Assembly (NCBI GenBank): GCA_047616645.1
Contig: JBLHIH010000043.1
Coordinates: 1-26,981 of the forward strand
Length of the DNA stretch: 26,981 bases
Reading direction: 5' to 3'
From: JAHRVQ01 sp047616645
GTDB lineage: Bacteria; Pseudomonadota; Gammaproteobacteria; Pseudomonadales; Azotimanducaceae
Shown here piece after piece: positions 7,219-15,956 of this stretch. Every line of letters starts with the position of its first letter. Positions within the stretch are counted from its first letter, which is position 1. The notes under the pieces are model-generated. The model was given only the letters and a program-made list of their open reading frames with translations, did not search any database and was not told the DNA's origin. Both the position numbers and the translations under genes were made by a program.

Positions 7219-8681
7219 TGTATCTAATTAGAACCCTCACATTGTTAGTGTTGCTTGAATCGACTGCGATGGTCGCCGCTGACGAATGTGTCGTGAACAG
7301 TGGTCAATCAGCAATCCCCGTCGGACATCGACTGTCAGCATCTTTGACACCTAAGGGTGAAACTATTTCATGGTTAGAACATATTATCGATGGTCCCGAC
7401 GTAGCGGGGTTTGCATTAACTGGCGGAGATGGGCTGGTGATGGGTGACCTTGATAACGATGGCATCGAGGATATTGTCTCTGTACATGAATCTGATACGG
7501 AGTATGACTCCAGCATTCACGATTCTGATTTTATTCCTGAGCCTGCCGGTTATGTTCGTGTGGCATTTGGTTCGGATTCGCCTAGGCATTGGACGACTAT
7601 TACGGTTGCCGAGGGTCGCGATTCACCCTCTCCAGAGGACGCGGCATTGGCGGATGTTAATGGCGATGGCTATTTAGATATCGTGGTAGCAGCAGAGCAG
7701 TCACACCTGATCTACCTGCAGAATCCCGGTAAGCAAATACGAACATCGCATTGGCCACGACTGATACTACCGATGACGGTGGGGCGCGGGTCTTACCTTC
7801 GCGTATTTTCTGGTGATTTTAATGGCGATGGTATTCCGGAAATAGTGGCAGCAAACAAAGGCGCCCAACGGCCAGGTCCAAAAGACTACGCAACAAAAAA
7901 CCCGGTGAGTATCTTTCAGGTCAAGGGGAATCCCTTGGCTGGTGAAAGCTGGCATGAACAAGAATTAGGGCGCTATAGTGTTCCGCAGAACTCTGAGCCA
8001 GTAGATCTGGACGGTGATGGCGACCTGGATATCGTGGTGGGTACCAGAGGGGAGCAGCGAATTATCTTCTTCGAAAACATAAGCTCAAAAACAATTAACT
8101 TTGTTGAGCATGCCATCATTATAGAATCCTACCAGATGGCAGGATTTAATCTTGAATATGCCGACATCAACCGAGACGGGCGTCTCGACATTATCGGCGC
8201 TACCGCAAAAGGACTGATTTGGATTGAGCAACCCGTAAACTTGAGTCAGGCGTGGGCGCCGCATTACATCGGAACATTTGCACCAGATTACATAACAGGA
8301 CTGGAGCTAGCAGATATCGATGGTGATGGGCATCTCGACATATTGGCTGGAGGATACAGCCGAAGCTCGCGCACCGAGGACGGCAAAGCAATAATAAGCG
8401 ATCCACTGGGTCGGATGGGGTGGTTTAAAAACCCAGGGAAAGACAGCCCCTGTTGGCCTCGAGCGGATATCTCGCGCCGCGAGCGTGGCATGTTTGATAA
8501 ATTTATTGCCAGAGACTTGGATGGCGATAACGATCTGGATTTTGTGGGCACCCGCGGCAATAGCGCCTCCTTCGATGGTGTTTTTTGGCTTGAGCAAGTA
8601 CGATCCAAAAATCCCGTGGCCAGTTTTAAGTCTGGTCGGTCGACGGATAGCCCTGAAGTCACTTTACCTGGAGAACGATAA
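7218..8681 (+). CDS. Secreted FG-GAP/VCBS-repeat beta-propeller protein
   Basis: This is a 487-residue protein with an N-terminal signal peptide (MYLIRTLTLLVLLESTAMVA, cut near AADEC). It has seven calcium-binding DxDxDG loops of FG-GAP/VCBS type near residues 77, 146, 200, 263, 316, 366 and 433, for example DLDNDGIEDI, DVNGDGYLDI and DLDGDGDLDI. Seven evenly spread blades fit a complete integrin-like seven-bladed propeller. Between blades are short W/F-N-P segments (WFKNPG, IYLQNP) common in bacterial members. No catalytic domain is visible. Such proteins are thought to bind carbohydrate, protein or surface ligands outside the cell. Its ATG shares one base with the stop of the esterase gene, and its own stop overlaps the next start the same way. 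It is therefore made in step with two exported hydrolases and may be their binding partner; that is inference. Confidence 0.88.
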   Translation: MYLIRTLTLLVLLESTAMVAADECVVNSGQSAIPVGHRLSASLTPKGETISWLEHIIDGPDVAGFALTGGDGLVMGDLDNDGIEDIVSVHESDTEYDSSIHDSDFIPEPAGYVRVAFGSDSPRHWTTITVAEGRDSPSPEDAALADVNGDGYLDIVVAAEQSHLIYLQNPGKQIRTSHWPRLILPMTVGRGSYLRVFSGDFNGDGIPEIVAANKGAQRPGPKDYATKNPVSIFQVKGNPLAGESWHEQELGRYSVPQNSEPVDLDGDGDLDIVVGTRGEQRIIFFENISSKTINFVEHAIIIESYQMAGFNLEYADINRDGRLDIIGATAKGLIWIEQPVNLSQAWAPHYIGTFAPDYITGLELADIDGDGHLDILAGGYSRSSRTEDGKAIISDPLGRMGWFKNPGKDSPCWPRADISRRERGMFDKFIARDLDGDNDLDFVGTRGNSASFDGVFWLEQVRSKNPVASFKSGRSTDSPEVTLPGER

Positions 8682-9967
8682 TGGATTGGATAAATCGACG
8701 TAGTGCATGGATTTGTTTTGCGGTGCTCTTGTCGGGTTTGGTAGAGGCAGGTGATCCGCAACGCGTGTTGCCCAACCAGGTGGGACTGTCTGCCGAACGC
8801 CTGCAGCGACTGGACAAGGTTCTGCAAAGCTATGTCGAACAGGACCAGTTGCCCGGTAGTGTCGTCCTTGTTGCAAAGGGTGGAAAGATCGCTCATTTCA
8901 AGTCTTTTGGATGGCTCGACAAAGAAGCCAAGATTCCCTTGGAAAATGATTCTATGTTTCGCATAGCCTCCCAGACCAAAGCGATTACTAGCGTAGCTAT
9001 CATGATACTTCAGGAAAGAGCTCAGTTGCTTATCTCTGACCCGGTTTCAAAATACTTACCTGAATTTGCGCAGACCACCGTCGCCGAAGACGATGGCGAA
9101 GGCGGTTATACAGTTGTCAAAGCCCAGAGACCGATCACGCTTCGTGATCTGCTCACTCACTCGGCAGGTATCGGTTATGGATTTGGGCCTGCGCGGACGG
9201 AGTGGGAGTCGGCCAATATCCAGGGCTGGTATTTTTCCAATCGCGATGAACCTGTTAGAACTACCATCAAACGCGTAGCGGCTCTGCCTCAGAATGCTCA
9301 ACCAGGCGAAGCGTTTGTCTATGGTTATAATACTGATATCTTGGGGGCGGTCATCGAAGTTGTCTCACGCAAATCTCTGGAGCAGTTTTTTGTAGATGAA
9401 ATATTTAGTCCACTTGAGATGAAGGATACAAGCTTTTATCTGCCCACAGATAAAGTGGATCGACTGGCAGTTGTTTACTCAGCGACAGACGAAGGCATTG
9501 CCCGAGCGCCTACACCGGGAAGCTCTATTGGGGCTGCTTATATTGGCCAGGGGCATTATGTCAACGGACCGCGCAAGAGCTTCTCAGGTGGGGCGGGATT
9601 GATTTCTACCGCCGAGGATTATTTTAAATTTCTGCAGATGTTGCTAAACGACGGTGAGTTCAACGGACAGCGTATTTTGAGTCGCAAGTCTGTAGAGCTA
9701 ATGACCGTCGATCATATTAGTGCTATTAAATTTCCCATGCCGGGAGTCGGCTTTGGGTTGGGGTTTTCGGTGGTCAAGAAACTGGGTGACTATGGCGCGC
9801 TTGGATCCGTGGGATCCTATAGCTGGGGTGGGGCCTACCATTCCAGTTACTGGGTCGACCCTGCCGAAGCGCTGATTGTCGTTTATCTAACCCAACTGCT
9901 GCCTGCGAGGAAGCTTGATGATCATAAAAAACTGCGCGCGCTTGTTTACCAAGCGATTGTTGATTGA
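8681..9967 (+). CDS. Exported serine beta-lactamase-fold hydrolase (class C-like / EstB type)
   Basis: A signal peptide (WICFAVLLSGLVEAG) precedes a Beta-lactamase (PF00144-type) domain. The active-site SxxK is Ser97-Gln-Thr-Lys100 in FRIASQTKAITSV. The second motif tyrosine is probably Tyr214 in FVYGYNTDILG, where YGY stands in place of the YxN of true AmpC enzymes. A WGG segment near the C-terminus (SYSWGGAYHSSYWVDP) replaces the KTG box, as in EstB-like esterases. LLTHSAGIGYGF is typical of the family. These changes point to an esterase, transesterase or D-amino-acid peptidase rather than antibiotic resistance. The start overlaps the VCBS gene stop in TAATG. It is the last gene of the operon and converges on the AraC-type regulator gene 42 bp further on. 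Confidence 0.88.
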   Translation: MDWINRRSAWICFAVLLSGLVEAGDPQRVLPNQVGLSAERLQRLDKVLQSYVEQDQLPGSVVLVAKGGKIAHFKSFGWLDKEAKIPLENDSMFRIASQTKAITSVAIMILQERAQLLISDPVSKYLPEFAQTTVAEDDGEGGYTVVKAQRPITLRDLLTHSAGIGYGFGPARTEWESANIQGWYFSNRDEPVRTTIKRVAALPQNAQPGEAFVYGYNTDILGAVIEVVSRKSLEQFFVDEIFSPLEMKDTSFYLPTDKVDRLAVVYSATDEGIARAPTPGSSIGAAYIGQGHYVNGPRKSFSGGAGLISTAEDYFKFLQMLLNDGEFNGQRILSRKSVELMTVDHISAIKFPMPGVGFGLGFSVVKKLGDYGALGSVGSYSWGGAYHSSYWVDPAEALIVVYLTQLLPARKLDDHKKLRALVYQAIVD

Positions 9968-10009
9968 TCAAAATTTCTAATGTGAAGGACAGCCCTAAGA
10001 AGATGTAAT

Positions 10010-10987
10010 CTAAATGGGGCTAAATTTACTTCTATACTGGGCTGGCGAAATACCTGTATTGCTTTTAAATACCCTTCTGAAAAAACTGGAATTTTCATAA
10101 CCTGCATTTAATGATATAGCTTCAAAAGTCTTCTTTGTGGCTATCAATTCTCGCTTTGCCTCCTCAACTCGAATCTGTTGTAAGTATTTAATGCCTGTTT
10201 CTCCTGTAGCTGATTTAAATCGTCGGTTAAATTGCCTAAGACTTAGACCCATTTTTTCTGCCAGCTTTTCTAGATTGACATTTTTCGCGTAATTTATTTC
10301 AATCCATTCTTGAATGTCTAGAATTTCGCTATCGTTATGATTTTTTTCAGGGTTGAATACGGAAAAGGGCAATTGGGTAACTCGATCTAAATCGACCAGA
10401 GTGCAGCGGGAGCTTTGTAGGGCTACCTCCCTCCCGCAATATTTGTTGATTAGGTAGAGCGATAAATTTAAGTCAGCGGTTATCCCTCCTCCACAGAATA
10501 AATTACCTTGATCCGTCACCATGAGATCAGTTCTTAACTTCACCTTTGGGAAGGATTTTTTAAACTGCCTAGCCATTCCCCAGTGCGTTGTCGCTTCTTT
10601 GCCATCAAGCAAACCGGTTGATGCCAGAGTAAAAGCACCTGCACAAACACTCGCAAGGTCTGCTCCACTTTCATATTGCTCTTTGAGCCAATCTCGCCGC
10701 TGAACATGCGCTTGACTTGTTGGATCAAAAAAGAATCCTTGGGAGGGAATAACGACAAGGTCCACATCTTCGATGTCGTACATTGATCTCGCTGGTGTGA
10801 TCGGCACGTCATTAATAGCGGTAATTGGTTTGCCGTCTGTTGTGACAATTTTTACATCAAATAATGGATCTGGCACCTCGCCCATGGTGACATTCCACAA
10901 AACGCCAGCCTGTAAGAACATATCCATAGGCGCAGCAATAGTCGATAAGACACAGTTTTCGGCGGCCAAAATAGCAACTTTCTTCAT
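10010..10987 (-). CDS. GlxA-type transcriptional regulator (DJ-1/PfpI domain + AraC HTH)
   Basis: I start at the ATG at 10987 (MKKVAILAAENCVLST), which has AGGGA about 8 nt upstream. The frame is open to 11068 but the extra 27 residues look non-conserved. The N-terminal half (about 1-180) is a DJ-1/PfpI (class I glutamine amidotransferase-like) sensor domain with DLVVIPSQGFFF. Its nucleophile-elbow-like cysteine sits in SVCAGAFTLASTGLLDG, followed by ATTHW. The C-terminal 100 residues form an AraC double helix-turn-helix: LEKLAEKMGLSLRQFNRRFK, then FEAISLNAGYENSSFFRRVF and GISPAQYRSKF. Regulators of this architecture (GlxA, FtrA, CdhR) sense small metabolites and usually control a neighbouring gene. 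The gene is divergent from the MAPEG gene across 127 bp, making that gene the likely target. The inducer is unknown. Confidence 0.9.
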   Translation of the reverse strand: MKKVAILAAENCVLSTIAAPMDMFLQAGVLWNVTMGEVPDPLFDVKIVTTDGKPITAINDVPITPARSMYDIEDVDLVVIPSQGFFFDPTSQAHVQRRDWLKEQYESGADLASVCAGAFTLASTGLLDGKEATTHWGMARQFKKSFPKVKLRTDLMVTDQGNLFCGGGITADLNLSLYLINKYCGREVALQSSRCTLVDLDRVTQLPFSVFNPEKNHNDSEILDIQEWIEINYAKNVNLEKLAEKMGLSLRQFNRRFKSATGETGIKYLQQIRVEEAKRELIATKKTFEAISLNAGYENSSFFRRVFKSNTGISPAQYRSKFSPI

Positions 10988-11114
10988 GTATATGTCCCTA
11001 TCAGACTTTATTCGTCCTTTATAACGCTGAATTTGGACACTGTAAAGGCGTAAATTTGACCCTAACAAACGCTCATGATTAGGTTTGGCAACTACTCAAA
11101 AAGGGAAAAACTGT

Positions 11115-11507
11115 ATGACTCAGGAAATTATAATTCTATTAGCTGTATTACTATTGCTGTTTATGCTCACCAGTGTTCAAGTTCTTTTGATGATGAAAAA
11201 CAATGGGACTGTTACTGCGCTTGGGCCGAGAGATCATATTCCTTTCCCCCCACCGGGCGTGGAAGGTCGGCTTTATCGATCGATTGCCAATCTTAAAGAA
11301 GGACTCCATTTTTTTATTCCCCTTATATTGCTAACAGCAATTCTAGGCATTTCAAATGAAGCTACTGTATTAGGCGCACAACTTTTTCTTGTCGGCAGAA
11401 TACTACACACTCCACTTTATCTATCAGGCATTGTTAGTCTGCGAACAGCTGCTTTTGGACTAGCTACCGTAGGTCTTTTCATGATTGTTTGGGGTTTATT
11501 TATATAG
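11115..11507 (+). CDS. MAPEG-family membrane protein
   Basis: This is a 130-residue integral membrane protein of the MAPEG superfamily (relatives of microsomal glutathione S-transferase and leukotriene C4 synthase). The start at 11115 (MTQEIIILLAVLLLLF) follows AAGGG at a 9-nt spacing; the frame is open from 11085. Four hydrophobic segments are visible (about 4-24, 63-78, 80-97 and 107-129). After the first comes the conserved loop GRLYRSIANLKEGLHFF, whose R..N..E pattern is the family hallmark and forms the glutathione-binding face. Bacterial members are mostly uncharacterised; detoxification of lipophilic electrophiles is the usual guess. Divergent transcription from the GlxA-type regulator suggests inducible control. 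The final G of its TAG stop is also the first base of the GTGCG that opens the group II intron remnant. Confidence 0.85.
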   Translation: MTQEIIILLAVLLLLFMLTSVQVLLMMKNNGTVTALGPRDHIPFPPPGVEGRLYRSIANLKEGLHFFIPLILLTAILGISNEATVLGAQLFLVGRILHTPLYLSGIVSLRTAAFGLATVGLFMIVWGLFI

Positions 11508-11835
11508 TGCGAATCAGCAGGGGAAACTGGGTACAGCGTACGTAACGCCGTCATTAGCACTTGCACAAAAGATGAGGGTGGGCTCTCGAAGCCGCTTTAC
11601 AGGAGGAGGCTTCAAACCAACTTAAGCTGCGACGAAGACATGAACTTAACACAGACTTTTGTGTGGAAGACTAGGAGGCTGACCAAGAACCTGTAAGAGT
11701 TAGCGTACCGATGCAGGGCACAGGGGCGGATGACGCAGTAGTAGTGATGAAGGTACTGTAATGGTACTGGGGCGAAGGGGTCAGTTATCCTTTTGGATAA
11801 CTGAATCGCTTACGAATGTGTAAGCGATTCATTAA
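11507..11835 (+). mobile_element. Group II intron remnant (5' portion, domains I-III, no intron-encoded protein)
   Basis: The stretch opens with GTGCG, the bacterial group II 5' splice-site consensus. It later contains the hallmark core: GCGGATGACGCAGTAGTAG, then TGATGAAGGTACTGTAATGG, then TACTGGGGCGAAGGGG. That block precedes the intron-encoded protein in standard bacterial introns. Two strong hairpins follow where domain IV should start: a 9-bp stem with a TTTT loop (11782-11803), and an 11-bp perfect stem (11803-11830). No reverse transcriptase frame follows, and I cannot find a domain V (GAGC...GAAA...GTTC) before 12066. It is therefore either 3'-truncated or an ORF-less intron with a diverged end. 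The right boundary is approximate. Confidence 0.72.
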
Positions 11836-12066
11836 TGACAACAGATCCATTGAGCGTGACGCCAAATTTGACTATTTCTGGACGGGAACTAGCTAAATAA
11901 CATTTCTTACGGAAATGAGCGAGATCAAGAGCACGGTAGCATCTCAATAATCAGGAGGCGCTGGTCTGAAATTGACTTTAAAACCTTTTTCATAAAAACT
12001 AAGGCTCATCGAATAAAACTAGGTGACTTAATAACGTAAGAGAAAAGATACAAAAGGAAGAACGGA
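11836..12066. other. Intergenic sequence after the intron remnant
   Basis: No gene is visible here. The stretch may hold the decayed 3' half of the intron. It is also the trailer of the minus-strand ABC operon, whose last stop codon is at its right edge. No convincing rho-independent terminator was found. Confidence 0.4.
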
Positions 12067-12915
12067 CTAAAGATTGAGCTCCGATCGATCCAGCGGTTGC
12101 AATTTCACGTCCGGATCAATGGATGGAATAGCAGACAACAATAACTTTGTGTAATCGTGGGTCGGATTGTCAAACAGCTGATCGACGGGACCCGACTCCA
12201 CGACATTGCCTTGATACATTACCAGCGTTTCATCACAAAAATAGCGCACCACATTCAAATCGTGAGCGACAAACAAATAGGTGAGATTCATTTCCTGCTG
12301 TAGATCGCGCAGCAAATTTAGCACTTGTGCTTGAACGGATACATCGAGTGCAGACACCGCTTCATCACAAACAACCAGGCTGGGGTTAAGAATAAGTGCG
12401 CGGGCGATGCCAATACGCTGGCGCTGCCCGCCCGAGAATGCATGGGGAAATCGCGATATTGCATCACCATCCAGACCAACCCGATTTAGCATATTAACCA
12501 CTAGATCACGGTGTTTATTGCTCGATTCGGGTTCGTGAATCACTAGCGGTTCTGCGACAATGTCACCGACTTTCATTCTGGGGTTTAGTGAAGCGAAGGG
12601 ATCTTGAAAGATCATTTGTAACTCTTTACGCAGTGGTTTTAATTGCGCATGGCTGAGTGCACATAGGTCAACCGCCCCCGTGCTGCTTTGGAAAATAGCT
12701 GAACCGCTGCTTGGGTCAAGTGCGCGTAGGATCGCTCGCACGAGTGTGGTTTTACCGGAGCCAGACTCTCCTACAATGCCAAGGCAACCTCCAGATGGCA
12801 GTGTAAACGAGACATTGTTAACTGCCGTCATCACATCCACTTGCTTACGGAATATACCTTGTTTCATGACAGGGAAGGTGACGGATAAATTGGTGACGTC
12901 GAGCAATGGTGTCAC
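12067..12915 (-). CDS. Peptide-type ABC transporter ATP-binding protein (OppF/DppF-like)
   Basis: This is a 282-residue ABC ATPase of the oligopeptide/dipeptide/nickel family. Walker A is GESGSGKTT (about residue 51), the signature FSGGQRQR is near 165, and Walker B LVVCDEAVSALD with switch FVAHDL follows. The ending (NPTHDYTKLLLSAIP) is the C-terminal region typical of OppD/OppF. The insertion GIFRKQ near residue 20 is characteristic of the F-type subunit. It pairs with the upstream D-type ATPase to drive import at the inner membrane. Its start overlaps that gene by 4 nt, and it is the last gene of the five-gene operon. Confidence 0.93.
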   Translation of the reverse strand: MTPLLDVTNLSVTFPVMKQGIFRKQVDVMTAVNNVSFTLPSGGCLGIVGESGSGKTTLVRAILRALDPSSGSAIFQSSTGAVDLCALSHAQLKPLRKELQMIFQDPFASLNPRMKVGDIVAEPLVIHEPESSNKHRDLVVNMLNRVGLDGDAISRFPHAFSGGQRQRIGIARALILNPSLVVCDEAVSALDVSVQAQVLNLLRDLQQEMNLTYLFVAHDLNVVRYFCDETLVMYQGNVVESGPVDQLFDNPTHDYTKLLLSAIPSIDPDVKLQPLDRSELNL

Positions 12916-13859
12916 AGTTGCACCTCCGGCGGTATTCGTTGAAGGGGCAGTGCAAGCTTGCGACCATCGCGGATGGCGATGAGTGGATAGGGCAACATAT
13001 CATCCTCTGTGACCATATCTATCACAGTGTCCAACCTGCCGACTGCTGTCGCCGCTGGCATCGCCGCCAGCAGAGCTTTTGTATAGGGATGCAGTGGATT
13101 TTTTAGAATCTGTCTGACTGTACCCGTTTCGAGTACTCGTCCACGATGCATGACGACAACATCATCAGCAATCTGAGCAACAACACCAAGATCGTGAGTA
13201 ATAAATAGTACGCTGGTATCCATCGCTGATTTCAATTCTCGAATAAGGGCAAGAATTTCTGCCTGAATTGTCACATCGAGTGCGGTCGTCGGTTCATCAC
13301 ATATTAATAACTCGGGGTCACAGACAAGGGCCATGGCTATCACCACTCGTTGACGCATGCCGCCAGAGAACTCGAAGGGGTATTGGGACATGCGTTGCTT
13401 CGCATCATCGATGCCAACACGCTTCAACATGTCTGCAGCTCGGCTGAAGGCTTCCTCTTTCGTCACGGGTTGATGAGTGAGTATGGCTTCCATCACTTGG
13501 TCGCCAATAGTATGCACAGGGGATAGTGCTGTCATAGGTTCCTGAAAAATCATCGCCATCTTACCGCCACGTAAATCGAAGAGCGCGTCGCTGTTTTCCG
13601 GGATTTGCAATATGTCTAGCGTGTCTTGGTCCTTGGGTGTGAACAGAATTTTGCCGTGGGTTATGCTGCCGGGTTTCTGAATCAGTCGCATCATTGCAAG
13701 TGCGGTAACAGATTTTCCTGAACCAGATTCGCCAACAATAGCGGTGGTGCGGGACTGTTTAATGTCCAAGTTGATGCCCTTAAGTGCCTGTGTGCTGCCG
13801 AGCTCGCTGTCGAACTCAACACGTAGATCTTGTATGGAAACAATGATGGTGTCGCTCAT
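12912..13859 (-). CDS. Peptide-type ABC transporter ATP-binding protein (OppD/DppD-like)
   Basis: This 315-residue ABC ATPase is the D-type partner of the importer. It has Walker A GESGSGKSV (about residue 39), FSGGMRQR, Walker B LLICDEPTTALD and switch FITHDLG. The FQEPMTALSPVHTIGDQ stretch is the usual D-subunit Q-loop region. The tail after 'NPLHPYTKALLAAMP' lacks the Cys-rich 4Fe-4S motif found in some OppD proteins. It overlaps its neighbours by 4 nt on both sides, so all operon members are probably translated in fixed proportion. Confidence 0.93.
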   Translation of the reverse strand: MSDTIIVSIQDLRVEFDSELGSTQALKGINLDIKQSRTTAIVGESGSGKSVTALAMMRLIQKPGSITHGKILFTPKDQDTLDILQIPENSDALFDLRGGKMAMIFQEPMTALSPVHTIGDQVMEAILTHQPVTKEEAFSRAADMLKRVGIDDAKQRMSQYPFEFSGGMRQRVVIAMALVCDPELLICDEPTTALDVTIQAEILALIRELKSAMDTSVLFITHDLGVVAQIADDVVVMHRGRVLETGTVRQILKNPLHPYTKALLAAMPAATAVGRLDTVIDMVTEDDMLPYPLIAIRDGRKLALPLQRIPPEVQL

Positions 13860-14956
13860 CTTGAATTGCCTCCATAAGGATCAACTGCATCGCGCATACC
13901 ATCACCCAAGAGGTTGAAGGCGATGACAACTAGAATCACAAAAATACCGGGAATGAGTAGCCACGGTGTTAGCACAATGACCTGATAATTTTGCGCCTGT
14001 TGTAACAAAACACCCCAGCTGACAACAGGCGCTCGTAGTCCTACTCCTAGAAACGACAGTGCAGTTTCCGCGAGGATCATTCCGGGGACGGCGAGGGTTG
14101 CAGTGGTGATGATGTGACTCATAAATGAAGGTAATAAGTGCCGTGTGATAATGCGGAATTGGCTCGCGCCCATCAGCCTTGCCGCGACCACAAAATCTTC
14201 CTCGCGCAGCGCCAAGAATCGACCGCGCACGACGCGAGCCAAGCCTGTCCATTGAATAAGCGAGAGGATAACGATAATGCCAAAATAAACGCCTAGGGGT
14301 GACCAGTGCACGGGCAGGGCTGCAGATAGTGCCATCCACAAGGGCAGGGTTGGAATACTTTGCAATACTTCGATCATGCGTTGAATAAAATTGTCTGTGC
14401 GGCCACCAACATAGCCTGCGATGCCGCCGATCAGGACCCCAAGTACAAGGGTCAGTAAGACGCCGATCAGTCCAAGGCTGAGGGATATCCGTGCGCCGTA
14501 AATAACACGGCTGAAGATATCGCGGCCGAGTCTGTCTGTACCGAATAGATGCAGATAATGATCGCTCTCAACAGAGATAAAGTGTCGATTAGCGCGAAAC
14601 AGATTCCAGAACTGGTATTCCATACCTTGTGAAAAAAATTGCAGAGGATAACGCTGACTCGGGTTCTCGGTATATTCCCGTACCCATGTGTCAGGATTAA
14701 TGTGAAGTGAGTAACCGTATACAAATGGCCGGAGGTGGAAGTCGCCCTCGTGGTCCATAAAGTGAACTTTCTGGGGCGGTGCGAAAATCGCTTTCGAATT
14801 GCGCCAGTTTGGATCATAAGGCGCAAAGAACTCACACATTGCTGCCACTAAGTAGATCGTAATGAGGAAAATACCAGAGGCGACAGCTAGCCGATGGCGC
14901 TTGAAGCGCAGCCATGTTAGTTGTGCGGATGACAGGTCTGCAGCGGGGTTATTCAT
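13856..14956 (-). CDS. Peptide-type ABC transporter permease (OppC/DppC-like), long periplasmic loop
   Basis: The start at 14956 (MNNPAADLSS) lies 16 bp after the stop of the upstream permease. The frame is open to 15034 but the added residues look like junk (Cys/Arg-rich). The 366-residue protein has the OppC N-terminal helix (LAVASGIFLITIYLVAAMCE). It also has the GTDRLGRDIFSRVIYGARIS signature, five further membrane segments, and an EAA loop (EEDFVVAARLMGASQFRIIT). About 90 residues lie between helix 1 and GTDRLGRD, including FAPPQKVHFMDHEGDFHLRP and FFSQGMEYQFW. That is much longer than in classical OppC (about 300 residues in total). It is one half of the membrane channel and overlaps the D-type ATPase by 4 nt. 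Confidence 0.92.
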   Translation of the reverse strand: MNNPAADLSSAQLTWLRFKRHRLAVASGIFLITIYLVAAMCEFFAPYDPNWRNSKAIFAPPQKVHFMDHEGDFHLRPFVYGYSLHINPDTWVREYTENPSQRYPLQFFSQGMEYQFWNLFRANRHFISVESDHYLHLFGTDRLGRDIFSRVIYGARISLSLGLIGVLLTLVLGVLIGGIAGYVGGRTDNFIQRMIEVLQSIPTLPLWMALSAALPVHWSPLGVYFGIIVILSLIQWTGLARVVRGRFLALREEDFVVAARLMGASQFRIITRHLLPSFMSHIITTATLAVPGMILAETALSFLGVGLRAPVVSWGVLLQQAQNYQVIVLTPWLLIPGIFVILVVIAFNLLGDGMRDAVDPYGGNSR

Positions 14957-14972
14957 TGCACTTGCAGGCAGA

Positions 14973-15956
14973 CTAGTCAAAACGAATCCTCGGGTCGAGC
15001 AGGGCCAGCAGGATATCCGACAACAACATCCCAAGCACTGTCAGAATGCTGAGTAGCATGATAAAACTGCCGGCCAGATACATGTCTTGGCTGAGTAGAG
15101 CTTGTAGCAATAATGGCCCAGTTGTCGGCAGGTTCAGTACAATTGAGACGATAGCCTCGCCCGAAATCAGCGTCGGTAACAGCCAACCGATGGTGCTGAT
15201 GAAAGGGTTAATGGCGATGCGGACCGGATATTTCATGATTAGTTTGAGAGGCCTGACGCCTTTGGCCCGCGCCGTGACAACATAGGGTTTATTCAATTCA
15301 TCCAGTAAGTTGGCACGCATGACTCTCATGATGCTGGCGGTGCCAGCTGTACCAATCACAATCATGGGTATCCATATGTGTTTCAATAGGTCGATAACTT
15401 TCTCTGCTGACCAGGGCGCTTCTGCCAGTTCCGGCGAATACAAACCGCCGACACTAACGCCAAACCATGTGTATCCCAGATACATCAGAATTAAAGCCAA
15501 CATAAAATTAGGCGTCGCAAGACCTAACAAACCGATAAGCGTAAATAGATAGTCGCCGAAACCATACTGGCGAACCGCAGAATAAATACCTATGGGTATT
15601 GCTAGCGCCCAGGTAAAGAGCAGGCTTGCAACCGCAATGAGCACCGTATAACCAAGGCGCTCCCAAATTAGTGAATTTACGGGTTGATTAAAACTGATAG
15701 AGTAGCCCATGTCTCCCTGAACGAAGTTGGTGATCCAGTGTAAGTATTGCATGGGCATGGATTTATCGAGATTGTATTGCGCGCGTAGGGCCTGGATTTG
15801 TTCGTCGCTGACCTCCATACCCTGGGCCTGCAGTGCGGCCAAATTCGCAGTAACAATATCGCCAGGGGGTAACTGGATTAGTACGAAGACAAGTACTGAA
15901 ATGATGAGCAAAGTTGGAAGCATTGTGAGCAGACGACGCACTATATATGTGCTCAC
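14973..15956 (-). CDS. Peptide-type ABC transporter permease (OppB/DppB-like)
   Basis: This is a 327-residue inner-membrane permease with six predicted helices. The OppB-type start is MSTYIVRRLLTMLPTLLIIS, a periplasmic loop with LPPGDIVTANLAAL follows, and the hallmark YNLDKSMPMQYLHWITNFVQ is about residues 60-80. The EAA loop is NKPYVVTARAKGVRPLKLIM. The ending, DILLALLDPRIRFD, is the common OppB C-terminus, so the gene is complete. It overlaps the substrate-binding-protein gene by 4 nt upstream and lies 16 bp from the C-type permease downstream. Confidence 0.93.
   Translation of the reverse strand: MSTYIVRRLLTMLPTLLIISVLVFVLIQLPPGDIVTANLAALQAQGMEVSDEQIQALRAQYNLDKSMPMQYLHWITNFVQGDMGYSISFNQPVNSLIWERLGYTVLIAVASLLFTWALAIPIGIYSAVRQYGFGDYLFTLIGLLGLATPNFMLALILMYLGYTWFGVSVGGLYSPELAEAPWSAEKVIDLLKHIWIPMIVIGTAGTASIMRVMRANLLDELNKPYVVTARAKGVRPLKLIMKYPVRIAINPFISTIGWLLPTLISGEAIVSIVLNLPTTGPLLLQALLSQDMYLAGSFIMLLSILTVLGMLLSDILLALLDPRIRFD

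Noticed and set aside
8681..9967. Antibiotic-resistance AmpC beta-lactamase
   Set aside because: The YxN and KTG boxes are replaced by YGY and a WGG segment, and it sits in an operon with an esterase and a VCBS protein; an EstB-like hydrolase is more likely.
11803..11830. Perfect 11-bp hairpin as a rho-independent terminator of the MAPEG gene
   Set aside because: No T-run follows, it is 300 bp past the stop, and it falls where group II domain III/IV stems are expected.
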